Of a stretch of 64,000 nt of DNA, positions 54,041 to 63,072 are shown piece after piece. Position 1 is the first letter of the stretch. Each line of letters begins with the position of its first letter. Both the position numbers and the translations under genes were made by a program. Location of the stretch: NCBI GenBank assembly GCA_029817715.1, contig JARUPY010000292.1, forward strand, positions 434,001 through 498,000. Reading direction: 5' to 3'. Origin of the DNA: Melastoma dodecandrum (lineage: Eukaryota > Streptophyta > Magnoliopsida > Myrtales > Melastomataceae). A model generated the notes under the pieces. It did not search any database and was not told where the DNA came from. It saw only the letters and a list, made by a program, of their open reading frames with translations.

Positions 54041-54233
54041 CTCCCTCCCCCCTCTGCGGGGGAGGGTGGCCCCCGAAGGGGGTCGGGAGAGGGGAGCCCG
54101 GTTCCCGAAGGTCGCGCGGCCTTCATGAAGGCTGGAGCGTCATTCTGCACCGTCGCTCCCCCCTTGCGGGACTTCGTCCCGACCCGACCCCTGCTGACGC
54201 AGGGGCCACCCTCCCCCGCAGAGGGGGGAGGGG
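54041..54233. repeat. MITE-like element with long terminal inverted repeats
   Basis: The left arm (54041-54092, CCTCTGCGGGGGAGGGTGGC) is matched by the inverse of the right arm (about 54180-54233, GCCACCCTCCCCCGCAGAGG), each about 45 bases with a short internal stem. The centre is about 90 bases and non-coding. It fills the gap between the permease and ATPase genes of the importer operon. Confidence 0.75.
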
Positions 54234-54257
54234 ATGCGCGTGGCGGGGACGGAGAGC

Positions 54258-55358
54258 ATGACCGAGACCATCCTCTCCGTGCGCGACCTGACGGTCGCCT
54301 TCGACACCCGTCGCGGGCCGCTCACCGCCATCGACCGGGTCTCGTTCGACATCGGCCGCGGCGAGATTTTGGGCGTCGTCGGCGAGTCCGGAGCCGGCAA
54401 GTCGGTGACCGGCTCGGCGGTGATCGGGCTGATCGACCGCCCCGGCCGGATCGCCGGCGGCGAGATCCGCCTGCGGGGCGAGCGCATCGACAACCTCTCC
54501 CCCGAGGCGATGCGGCGCGTGCGCGGCAAGCGCATCGGCATGATCTTCCAGGACCCGCTCACCTCCCTCGACCCGCTGTTCCGGGTGGGCGACCAGATCG
54601 TCGAGACCCTGCGCACCCACACCGACCTGTCGCCGAGGGCCGCCCGGACCCGCGCCATCGACCTGCTGGCCGAGGTCGGGATCCCGGCCCCGGAGCGGCG
54701 GATCGACGGCTACCCGCACGAATTCTCCGGCGGTATGCGCCAGCGGGTGGTGATCGCGCTGGCGCTCGCCGCCGAGCCGGAGCTGATCATCGCCGACGAG
54801 CCGACGACCGCCCTCGACGTCTCGGTCCAGGCCCAGATCATCACGCTGCTGAAGCGCCTCTGCCGCGAGCACGGCACCGCGGTGATGCTGGTGACCCACG
54901 ACATGGGCGTGATCGCCGAGGCCGCCGACCGGGTGGCGGTGATGTATGCCGGGCGGGTGGCCGAGATCGGCCCCGTCGCCTCGGTGATCGCCAAGCCGCA
55001 CCACCCCTACGCGGTCGGCCTGATGGGCGCGATCCCGACCCTGTCGCAGGACGCGGACCGGCTGAGCCAGATCCCCGGCGCGATGCCCCGGCTCACCGCC
55101 ATCCCGAAGGGCTGCGCCTTCAACCCGCGCTGCCCGAAGGTGTTTTCGAGATGCCGCATCGAGCGGCCGGAGCCGCAGGCGGTCGAGGCGAGCCGGGTCG
55201 CCTGTCATCTGTACGAAACGGACGCCGCTGCTCACCCCTCCCCCTTGCGGGGAGGGGCAGGGGGTGGGGGTGGTGCAGGAGGCACTACCACGCTTCATCC
55301 TGAACCACCCCCACCCTCGATCCCTCCCCGCAAGGGGGAGGGAAGGATCGCGCGATGA
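54258..55358 (+). CDS. ABC importer ATPase, DppD type, with repeat-derived tail
   Basis: The 366-residue ATPase starts at ATG 54258 behind GGAGAG. Walker A is GVVGESGAGKSVTG, the signature SGGMRQR, Walker B LIIADEPTTALDV, and the C-terminal oligopeptide domain has CAFNPRCPKVFSRC (Fe-S/Cys cluster type). After the normal end near VACHLYETDAA, about 40 extra residues (SPLRGGAGGGGGAGG, HPEPPPPSIPPRKGEG) are encoded by a palindromic intergenic repeat. The stop overlaps the next ATPase gene (ATGA). Confidence 0.92.
   Translation: MTETILSVRDLTVAFDTRRGPLTAIDRVSFDIGRGEILGVVGESGAGKSVTGSAVIGLIDRPGRIAGGEIRLRGERIDNLSPEAMRRVRGKRIGMIFQDPLTSLDPLFRVGDQIVETLRTHTDLSPRAARTRAIDLLAEVGIPAPERRIDGYPHEFSGGMRQRVVIALALAAEPELIIADEPTTALDVSVQAQIITLLKRLCREHGTAVMLVTHDMGVIAEAADRVAVMYAGRVAEIGPVASVIAKPHHPYAVGLMGAIPTLSQDADRLSQIPGAMPRLTAIPKGCAFNPRCPKVFSRCRIERPEPQAVEASRVACHLYETDAAAHPSPLRGGAGGGGGAGGTTTLHPEPPPPSIPPRKGEGRIAR
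55236..55345. repeat. Palindromic intergenic repeat, copy B, inside a coding frame
   Basis: CCCTCCCCCTTGCGGGGAGG at the left is inverted at the right as CCTCCCCGCAAGGGGGAGGG. It shares arms and core with the copy at 49888-49993. Here it lies within the open frame of the first ATPase gene and is translated as its C-terminus. Confidence 0.8.
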
Positions 55359-56335
55359 CGGCCTACGTCGAAGTCACCGACCTGCGCCGTCGGTTCGACG
55401 TCTCGAAACCCTGGCTCAACCGGGTGCTCGAGGGCGAGCCGCGCAAATTCCTCACCGCGGTCGACCGGGTCGGCTTCACGATCGAGAAAGGCGAGACCTT
55501 CGCGATCGTCGGCGAATCCGGCTCCGGCAAGTCGACGGTTGCCCGGATGGTGGTCGGCCTGCTGCCGCCGAGCGCGGGTGAGGTGACGATCACCGGAATC
55601 TCCATGACCGATCCGCGCCAGGCCGCCGCAAGACGGCGCCTGCGCGCGCGCATCCAGATGATCTTCCAGGACCCCTATGCGTCCATGAACCCGCGCTGGC
55701 GGGTCGGGAAAATCATCGCCGAGCCGATCCGGGCCTTCAACCTGATCCAGGGGGAGGGGGCGATCCGCGCCCGGGTCGGGGAACTTTTGGGACTTGTCGG
55801 CCTCCACGCGGATGATTCCAAAAAGTACCCGCACGAATTCTCCGGCGGCCAGCGCCAGCGGGTGGCGATCGCCCGCGCGCTGGCGAGCCAGGCCGAGTTC
55901 CTGGTGGGCGACGAGCCGACCTCGGCGCTCGACGTCTCGGTGCAGGCGCAGATCCTCAACCTGATGCGCGACCTGCAGGACCGGCTGGGGCTGACCTACC
56001 TGTTCATCTCCCACAACCTCGCCGTGGTCCGCCACATGGCGACCCGGGTGGGGGTGATGTATCTCGGCCGCCTCGTGGAGGTCGCCACCGCCCAGGACCT
56101 GTTCGCGGCGCCGCGCCATCCCTACACGCGGATGCTCCTCGACGCGGTCCCCGACCTCGCCCATGTCGGCCGCGCCCGGGTGCCGGTTTCCGGCGAGATC
56201 CCGAACCCGATCGATCCGCCCCCCGGCTGCACCTTCCACCCGCGCTGCCCGCTGGCGAACGACCGCTGCCGCGCCGAGGTGCCGGCTTTGCTCGACGGCG
56301 TCGCCTGCCACGCCGTGCAGGAAGGCCGGGCCTGA
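55355..56335 (+). CDS. ABC importer ATPase, DppF type
   Basis: The 326-residue ATPase has Walker A AIVGESGSGKSTVAR, the Q-loop MIFQDPYASMNPRW, signature EFSGGQRQRVAIARAL, Walker B LVGDEPTSALDV and the C-terminal CTFHPRCPLANDRC motif. It works as a heterodimer with the DppD-type ATPase to drive import. It is last in the five-gene operon. Confidence 0.93.
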   Translation: MTAYVEVTDLRRRFDVSKPWLNRVLEGEPRKFLTAVDRVGFTIEKGETFAIVGESGSGKSTVARMVVGLLPPSAGEVTITGISMTDPRQAAARRRLRARIQMIFQDPYASMNPRWRVGKIIAEPIRAFNLIQGEGAIRARVGELLGLVGLHADDSKKYPHEFSGGQRQRVAIARALASQAEFLVGDEPTSALDVSVQAQILNLMRDLQDRLGLTYLFISHNLAVVRHMATRVGVMYLGRLVEVATAQDLFAAPRHPYTRMLLDAVPDLAHVGRARVPVSGEIPNPIDPPPGCTFHPRCPLANDRCRAEVPALLDGVACHAVQEGRA

Positions 56336-56465
56336 CCGGGAGGCGATGACGGTGGATCTGCGCGGCCTGCAGCGGCGCCCCCGGACGCCGACGGTCCCGG
56401 GTCGTCCGCGCTCCCGCTGGGGATCTGGAATTCGAGGGCCGAGCGCGTCGTCGGCCAGAGGGGCG

Positions 56466-56927
56466 CTACCGTGTGTTGATCTGACTGACGAAGACGTCGC
56501 TGCGCCGATCGGACGAGCGCCACGTCGTCGTCGGACCGAAGGTGGAAACCTGTTCGATATGAACGCGGTAGCGGTCCGGCCCGGCCGAAGCGCGCATGTC
56601 GCGTTGCTGCGGTATCGTCGCGCTCTCGGCGAGACCCAGGCGTACCCGGACCTTGGACCTCGCGGCCGGGGCGGTGTCGATCGGGGCGGCCAGACGATAG
56701 CCTCCGCGCCCGTGATACGGCCCGATCGACGATGCATCTTCACCATGCGACAGGGTGGTGACCGGCAAGGCCGGCCTGCCCCCTTGCTCGATGAAGAGGC
56801 AGTACCGCAGATCGGTCGGATCTGTCAGGAGCGTGCAATCGTTGATCTTCGAGGGCAGGGCCTGAGCCCAGCCATAGGCCGGAACAGTCCACAGGGCCGC
56901 TGCGAGAATTGTCCGTCCTAAACGCAT
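56466..56927 (-). CDS. Secreted hypothetical protein
   Basis: The 153-residue frame has a clear signal peptide (MRLGRTILAAALWTVPAYGW, cleaved near AQA). The mature part contains two Cys (NDCTLL and RYCLFI), likely a disulphide, and a beta-rich C-terminal half (KVRVRLGLAES, DRYRVHIEQVSTFG). I do not recognise the family. It faces the importer operon and has no close partner gene. Confidence 0.65.
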   Translation of the reverse strand: MRLGRTILAAALWTVPAYGWAQALPSKINDCTLLTDPTDLRYCLFIEQGGRPALPVTTLSHGEDASSIGPYHGRGGYRLAAPIDTAPAARSKVRVRLGLAESATIPQQRDMRASAGPDRYRVHIEQVSTFGPTTTWRSSDRRSDVFVSQINTR

Positions 56928-57205
56928 CGGCGAGACCAGCTTTCAGCCAGCAGATTCGGCTCGAGCGAGCAAATGTCGTGCGCGACCCGAAAAGCAAGCG
57001 GCAACCGCCCGTCGCGTTCGCCCTCAGGCCCCGTCTCGAACAGCGCAGACGCTGGACGGTGCGCGCGCGCACCGTCGCCGAGCGGTGCGAAGGCAGGTTG
57101 GATAGTCTCGGAAGCGCCCGTGGATCCGCGCGTGCCGGTCACCGGTGCCGGCCAGCGCGCCTGTCGGTGCGCCGGCCGGGACGGGTTCGGATTACCAGCC
57201 GCGGT

Positions 57206-57994
57206 TCACTTGCCGGCCTTGGCGTTCGGCGTCGTTCCGGTGGTCTGCGGCGCCGTCGTGCCCGTCGTGGCGGCTGCGGCCTTGGCCGCCTGCGGCAGGG
57301 CGACCGCGTCGATCACGTCGAACCGGACCGCGTCCTGGGCCGTCTTCAGGGCCGCATTGGCCTCGTAATACTTGCCCTGCCCGATCAGCGTCGCCGCCTG
57401 GTCGACGTCGGCGATGGTCTTGTCGAGCGGCAGCACCGCCATCGTGAAGTTCACGTCGACATGGGCGAGCTTGAGCTTCTCGATCGCCCCCTTCTGGTCG
57501 CCCTTGGCGAGGTTCTTGTTCGCCTCGGTCACCGCCGAGGCCTTCTCGGGGGTGGCCACGAAGTCGTCGCCGAGCGTCAGCTGCGCGTCCACCGGGACCC
57601 AGGCGACCGAGTCCCGGGAGGCCGGCTGCGTGTCCGCCTTCGCGGCGGGCGCCGTCGCCTTGTGGGTGATGTCGGCGGGCGTCTTCAGATCGGCCTCGGC
57701 CTTGGTGAACACCGCGTCGTCGGTCTTCGCCTTCGAGAAGGCGGCCTGCGTCTTGCCGATCAGATCCTTGGCCTGCGCGGGATCCGCCTCGAAGATGGCG
57801 AGCCGCGTGAGCTGAAGGTCGCGGAACGCCTGCGCGCCGTCCTTCGACAGCTTGCCCACATCCGCGTCGACCGCTTTCTGGCTCGCGCTGATCGGCATGC
57901 CGGTCTGCTGGGCGGCCTGTTCGGCGGCGAAGGCGGTTCCCCCGAGGATGGTGGTCAGCACGAGCGCCGCGGCCATGGATCTGCGATAAGCCAT
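57206..57994 (-). CDS. YfdX family periplasmic protein
   Basis: The 262-residue exported protein has a signal peptide (about 1-23, ending GGTAFAA). Its YfdX domain includes DGAQAFRDLQLTRLAIFEAD, the linker with VAWVPVDAQLTLGDDFV, and KLAHVDVNFTMAVLPLDKTI. A low-complexity Ala/Thr tail ends it. YfdX is acid-stress linked in enterobacteria. Members are frequent in methylobacteria; the role here is not known. It is a single-gene unit. Confidence 0.9.
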   Translation of the reverse strand: MAYRRSMAAALVLTTILGGTAFAAEQAAQQTGMPISASQKAVDADVGKLSKDGAQAFRDLQLTRLAIFEADPAQAKDLIGKTQAAFSKAKTDDAVFTKAEADLKTPADITHKATAPAAKADTQPASRDSVAWVPVDAQLTLGDDFVATPEKASAVTEANKNLAKGDQKGAIEKLKLAHVDVNFTMAVLPLDKTIADVDQAATLIGQGKYYEANAALKTAQDAVRFDVIDAVALPQAAKAAAATTGTTAPQTTGTTPNAKAGK

Positions 57995-58267
57995 TTGTCT
58001 ATCTCCATCTGAGCGCCGGATCTAAGGCCTTCCTAAGCATTGGCCTTATTCAGTCCGTGTTCAGATAATAGATTTCTTTCGTCTTGGTCGCATGTCCGGA
58101 CGATTAAAAAACCGCAATGCAGGTCCGGTCCCGGCGCGTCCTGCGTCGCCGGCCTCGAGAGCGGTGCATCCCAGGCCGGTGGACCGGCTCAGTGCGCGCA
58201 TTCCTTTCCGGTGACGCGATCGGCTCCTGCACAGCGTGGCGTTACAAGCGGGAGGGCCATCGAGTGC

Positions 58268-58711
58268 TCACGCGTCGCGCCACTCCGAGAAGGCCGCTGC
58301 CTGGCCGATCGTCACGCCATCGCGGTCGAGTTGCCAGACCACCGCCTGCTCGATCCAGAACCGCCGGCCATCCTTGGCGATGCGCAGGCCGCGGTAGCCG
58401 CGGCTGAACCCGTCCCGCACGACGGCATCCAGCAGCCGCTGTCGCTCGGCGCGCTCGGGTGCCTCGGCCGAGAGCCGTGACGGGAGGCCGACGAGTTCGT
58501 CCCGCCCGTACCCGAAGCAGGCCTGCGCGGCCCTGTTGGCGTAGATGAAGCGCGGGTCCGCGCCGCCGTCATGCGCCAGGACCGCGAAGGGCGCCTGATC
58601 GGAGAGCCATGCCGCGTCCGCCCCCTCCGGCACCAGCGGAGCGCCCAGACGCCGGGCGTAGCTGCCGGTGAGGACGGCAAAGAAATGCGGATCGTGCGAC
58701 AGGTCGGTCAT
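58268..58711 (-). CDS. MEKHLA/PAS domain protein
   Basis: The 147-residue cytoplasmic protein is one PAS-like MEKHLA domain: FFAVLTGSYARRLGAPLVPE at the start, FAVLAHDGGADPRFIYANRA as the PAS core, FGYGRDELVGLPSRLSAEAP, and YRGLRIAKDGRRFWIEQAVV. ATG 58711 gives the usual start; an upstream in-frame ATG (58744) adds 11 residues. It has no output domain, so it probably senses a ligand or light and signals through a partner. Confidence 0.85.
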   Translation of the reverse strand: MTDLSHDPHFFAVLTGSYARRLGAPLVPEGADAAWLSDQAPFAVLAHDGGADPRFIYANRAAQACFGYGRDELVGLPSRLSAEAPERAERQRLLDAVVRDGFSRGYRGLRIAKDGRRFWIEQAVVWQLDRDGVTIGQAAAFSEWRDA

Positions 58712-58884
58712 GGCGGGCGGAAGCCTCCGTTCGGTCGCGCCCACCTGTACTGAGCCGGCATCCGCCGCGGCGGGGGGCGCACCTCAGCAGGTTTCGCAAA
58801 AGGGGTTGCCGGTTTTGCGACGAAACCCTGCGCCCACACAACGACTTGAGCGGACGAAGCGTTGGCCCGCCAAGGCAAGTTGGC

Positions 58885-60060
58885 TTAGATGACCGGATCG
58901 GCGTCGATACGCATCCGGAGGATCGCGTAGGGGGGCTGCTGCAGGTCTTCGCCGCGGTTGAATTCCGGCCGCCGATTGACCTGCGCGGCGGAGATGTAGA
59001 GCCAGCGGTCGGGGGTGATCCAGAACGTGTCCGCCCAGATCAGCCTGTCGTCGGCGGCGAGCACCTCGACGGTGCCGTCCGGCAGGCGGCGAGCGACTGC
59101 GTTGTGCTCCTGAAGACTCAGATAGATCCGGTCCCGCGAATCGGTGATGAGGCCGCCGGTCATGCCCTTCTCGCCGAGGTCCCGGACCGCGGCGGCCACC
59201 GCGTCCGCGGAGACGTTCGGGTCCCGCAGCGCAGCGGTCTCGACCGCGTAGAGGCGCCGGCTCATGAGCGGCGCGTAGTACAGGCGGGTGCCGTCCGGAC
59301 TGAGCGCGATGCCGTTGGCGCCGCCCGTCGGACTCTTCGGCGGCGCGTCCCCCTTCCGCTCCATCACCGGCCGGCGTTCCACGAACTTGACGAGGCCCTC
59401 CTCGGATTTGGTGCTCGGATGCTCGTCGAGCCGCCGCGCCACCCGGCCGCTGTCCAGATCGACCGCCAGGATCGCGCCCGTGCCGGCTTGGCCCTGATCG
59501 GTGATGTAGGCGCGCGCCCGGCCGTCGCGGACGTCGACGCGCAGATCGTTCAGCGACGACGTCGGCACCACGCCGGCGTCGAGGGGGATCGTCCGCAGGA
59601 TCCGGTTCTGCGCGATGTCGATCGCCACGAGCTTGGCGCCGCCCGGCACCGGCGTGCCCTTGCCTTCGGGCAGGCCGGCATCCAGCACCCACAGGGTGTC
59701 GTCGCGGTCGAAGACGCCGTTGGGCACGTGGAACAGGGTGGATTGCGCGGCCTTCGGATCCGGCCGGTTGGTCGCCATATCCGGATAGGGGGTCACCGAG
59801 CCGTCGGGCCGCACCTCCCCGAGCGTCACCGGTTCCGCTCCGGTGAAACGCGGCATCATCACGAAGATCCGCCCGTCCCGCCCGACGGCGAGCCCCGTCG
59901 GCGTGGAGGGGGCGTCGGCCGCGATGGCGAGCTCCAGCGAACCGACCGGGCGGGTCGCCGGCGGCTGGTGGCCGTGCGACGGGGCCGCCTGGACCCCGCC
60001 CGCCGCGAGGGAGACGAGGCCCGATCCGATGAGGCGGCGGCGGTCGAGGATCATGCGCAT
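58885..60060 (-). CDS. Secreted yellow/major-royal-jelly-like beta-propeller protein
   Basis: The 391-residue product has a Tat-like start (ILDRRRLIGSGLVSLAAGGV). The propeller has family segments TGLAVGRDGRIFVMMPRF, LWVLDAGLPEGKG, AYITDQGQAGTGAILAVDLD, GANGIALSPDGTRLYYAPL, GLITDSRDRIYLSLQEHNAV and WADTFWITPDRWLYISAAQV. Bacterial members are thought to be periplasmic lactonase- or reductase-like propellers; the substrate is unknown. ATG 60060 is used; the second ATG two codons later is equally possible. Confidence 0.87.
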   Translation of the reverse strand: MRMILDRRRLIGSGLVSLAAGGVQAAPSHGHQPPATRPVGSLELAIAADAPSTPTGLAVGRDGRIFVMMPRFTGAEPVTLGEVRPDGSVTPYPDMATNRPDPKAAQSTLFHVPNGVFDRDDTLWVLDAGLPEGKGTPVPGGAKLVAIDIAQNRILRTIPLDAGVVPTSSLNDLRVDVRDGRARAYITDQGQAGTGAILAVDLDSGRVARRLDEHPSTKSEEGLVKFVERRPVMERKGDAPPKSPTGGANGIALSPDGTRLYYAPLMSRRLYAVETAALRDPNVSADAVAAAVRDLGEKGMTGGLITDSRDRIYLSLQEHNAVARRLPDGTVEVLAADDRLIWADTFWITPDRWLYISAAQVNRRPEFNRGEDLQQPPYAILRMRIDADPVI

Positions 60061-60647
60061 CCTGAAGGTTCGACGACGTTCGCGCCGCGACGGCGACGCG
60101 CAGGCGCGCCGGCCCAACGCGCGGCGGGCACGCGCGATCCCGCGCCCGGTCTCGCCGCGGGACCTCCGCATCCGGCGCGCATCCGCCGCGCCACGATCAT
60201 CTTTCGGTTGAAGCCACAAGCGACCATAAATTCGAGGACGAAATACTGACTTAAAAATATTCATCTGTTATAAATCAAACAAATACGCTTTAGAGATAGA
60301 ATGTATGATCGATCGTCAGACTTGACGGCGAGGGGCGCGTCGCGTTATGCGGCTGCAGATATCGGATGCCGATCCGTCCGATCCTCAAGAATTCAATCGC
60401 TCGAACGCTGATCATCCGCATAAGCCTGAAACGGAAACCGATTGATCATCGAAAATTCGTCGCAGCAGTCGACCATGTCTGTCAGATCCGGACGGGACGA
60501 TCTGCTGCGGCCAGATCTTCATGATCTCATCGTCATGAGACCTGGATTAACATGGCCGTCGCGAGGTCCGGACAGGGGCGACGCGGCCGTTCCCCGACAT
60601 TGCGGCCCCGGCGCGGGCCGGGTGCGTGACCGACAGGCAGGAGGGGT
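60061..60647. other. Divergent promoter region
   Basis: No gene is supported. The middle (60230-60310) is AT-rich (TTATAAATCAAACAAATACG) and should hold promoters for the propeller gene on the left and the ParA gene on the right. The left 170 bases are GC-rich and noncoding. Confidence 0.5.
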
Positions 60648-61349
60648 ATGGATCCCCAACGATCCGATCAGGGCCCCGCGGCTCCGGCAAGGCATGCAGA
60701 CCGGGCGCTGCGGATCCTCGCGGTCGCTGTCCAGAAGGGCGGCACCGGCAAGACGACGCTGGCGGCCTCCCTGGCCATCGCGGCCGCGGAGGCGGGCGAG
60801 CAGGTGGCGGCCCTCGATCTCGATCCCCAGGGCTCGCTGGCGGGCTGGGGCGCGATGCGGGAGGACGTTGCCGTCGCGGTCGATCGGGTCCAGCCCTGGG
60901 AGATCGGCCAGCTGTCCGAGATCCTGGGCGGCTTCGCCGATCGGGGCACGACGCTCGCCGTCATCGACACCGCCGGCAGTTCCGCGGGCCTCGCGCCGGC
61001 GCTGAAGGCGGCCGATTTCGTGCTGCTGCCGGTGCGGCCCTCCCGGCTCGACATCGTGGCGGCGCGCCCGACCCTCAAGGCGCTGGTCGGGCTCGGCCTG
61101 CGCGGGCGGCTGGCCCTGGTGCTGAACCAGTGCCCGCCGCTGCCCTCGCCCCGCGTCAGCGCCTATGCCGAGCAACTGCACGATCTGGGGGTGCTGGCCG
61201 AGCCGAGCATCATCCACCGGGTCGACCACCAGGACGCCCTGGCGACGGGCCTGGGCGTGACGGAATACGCCCCCGGCAGCCCGGCCGCGGAGGAGATCCG
61301 AGCCCTCTGGACTTGGATCGACGCGAAGATGCGAGCGACCGCCCGCTGA
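60648..61349 (+). CDS. Orphan ParA/MinD-type ATPase
   Basis: The 233-residue protein has the deviant Walker A AVQKGGTGKTTLAAS (Lys30 and Lys36), switch I-like ALDLDPQGSLAGW, and switch II LAVIDTAGSSAGLAPALKAA. It closes with VRPSRLDIVAARPTLKAL. This is the short plasmid/phage or ParA-like form without an N-terminal helix-turn-helix. There is no ParB gene nearby. It may position another cargo or be a remnant of an integrated replicon. Confidence 0.88.
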   Translation: MDPQRSDQGPAAPARHADRALRILAVAVQKGGTGKTTLAASLAIAAAEAGEQVAALDLDPQGSLAGWGAMREDVAVAVDRVQPWEIGQLSEILGGFADRGTTLAVIDTAGSSAGLAPALKAADFVLLPVRPSRLDIVAARPTLKALVGLGLRGRLALVLNQCPPLPSPRVSAYAEQLHDLGVLAEPSIIHRVDHQDALATGLGVTEYAPGSPAAEEIRALWTWIDAKMRATAR

Positions 61350-61351
61350 GA

Positions 61352-62735
61352 TCAGACCTGGCCGAGGGCCGTGAGGATCCGCGCCCAGGAGCGCGTGCCC
61401 TTGTGGAAGCTCGTCAAATCGTACTTCTCGTCGGGCGAGTGGATCCGGTCATCGTCGAGGCCGAAGCCGATCAGCAGGGTGTCGCGCCCGAGGATCCGCT
61501 TGAAGTCGCCGACGATCGGGATCGAGCCGCCCGCGCCCACGGTGACGGCCGGCACGCCCCATTCCTCGGCAAGCGCGGCCTTGGCGGCGCCGAGCTGCGG
61601 CATGTCGAAGGGCAGGCTGATCGCCCGCGAGCCCTTGTAGGTGATGACCTCGACCGAGCAGTCGGCGGGGATCCGCTCCCGCACGAAGGCCTCGAAGCTT
61701 TCGGCCAAGCGCTTCGGGTCCTGATCGTCCACGAGGCGGAACGAGATCTTGGCCGAGGCGGTGGAGGCGATCACCGTCTTGGTGCCCTCGCCGGTATAGC
61801 CGCCGATGATGCCGTTGGCGTCGCAGGAGGGGCGCGACTGCACCAGCTCGATCGGCAAGCGCCCGCGCTCGCCCGCGGGCTCCTTGAGGCCGATCGGGCC
61901 GAGCAGCTTCTCCGGCGTCAGCCCGAGGCCGCGCCACTGCTCCAGCACCTCGGCGGGGCGCTCATGCACGCCCTCGTAGAAGCCTGGGATCGTCACCCGC
62001 CCGTCGGCATCGTGCAGGTCGGCGATGATCTTCGACAGGACATGGATCGGGTTGCGCGCCGCGCCCCCGAAGAAGCCCGAATGCAGGTCGCGGTCGGCGC
62101 AGGTGACCTTCACCTCGAAATAGGCGAGGCCGCGCAGGGACGACGTTATGGCCGGCGTGGCCTTGTCCCACATGGTGGTGTCGCAGACCAGCACCACGTC
62201 GCAGCCGAGCTTGTCGCGATTGGCCGCGACCCATTCGGGCAGGCCCTGCGAGCCGCTCTCCTCGGCGCCCTCGACCAGGATCGTGACGCCGCAGGGCAGC
62301 TCGCCGCTCATGGCGATATGGGCCCGGCAGGCTTCGACGAAGGTCATCACCTGACCCTTGTCGTCGGAAGAGCCGCGCCCGACGATCTGCTTGCGACCCT
62401 CCTCCGACGGCGATGTGCGGCTCGAAGGGCGGGGTGGTCCAGAGATCGAGCGGATCCACCGGCTGCACGTCGTAATGGCCGTAGAACAGGACGTGCGGCG
62501 CGTCGGGCTTCGGCTTGTGGGCGAGCACCACCGGGTGGAGCGAGGTCTCCTCCACGGACGTCTCGAAGCCCAGCGCCGTCAGGTCCTTGGCGAGCCAGGC
62601 GGCGGCCTCGCGGCACGGGCCGGCATAGGCCGGATCGGTGGAGATCGACGGGATCCGCAGGAAGGCGAACAGCCGCTCCAGGGCGTTCTCCAGATCGGCG
62701 TCGATGTCGTTGAGGATCGCGTCGAGCGCGGCCAT
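61352..62735 (-). pseudogene. M20 family dipeptidase with a frameshift
   Basis: The first part (ATG 62735) reads MAALDAILNDIDADLENALE, with the metal-binding HYDVQPVDP segment. Around 62405 the frame breaks: sequence coding PHIAVG is followed one base out of step by EEGRKQIVGRGSSDDKGQ. The second part continues through ILVEGAEESGSQGL (Glu pair), CADRDLHSGFFGGA and DDRIHSPDEKYDLTSF to the stop at 61352. All M20 metal ligands and the dimer lid are present if one base is removed or two added. It may be a sequencing error or a fresh mutation. Confidence 0.85.
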
Positions 62736-63072
62736 CGGGGGCTCCGGGGTGCGGCGTGGATCTTTCGGAGATGAGGGTTAGCCGAGGCGGGGCGGAGGGA
62801 GCAATGTCGGGGGTGTGCGGTGATCGGACGTTGAACCGCTCCGCGGCGTGTACGCATGGCGCGCGCGTGACCGATCCCCTTTGACGCGATCGCGCGATGC
62901 GCGCCGCCGAATGCCCCGCCGGCGCTGCGGCCGAAACGGCGCCGGGTGGAGAACGGAACCGCGCGCCGGCCGATTTCATTTGCCCGCCGGGCCGGTATCG
63001 CTATGGTCCGCCGCGCCCGGCGGGGCCTCGCCCGCCTTGTCCCCCCGCCGAGACCTGCGACCCGCTACCGAC
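62736..63072. other. Divergent region between the peptidase gene and plsX
   Basis: No gene is seen. The interval is GC-rich and should contain the start regions of both divergent genes. Confidence 0.5.
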
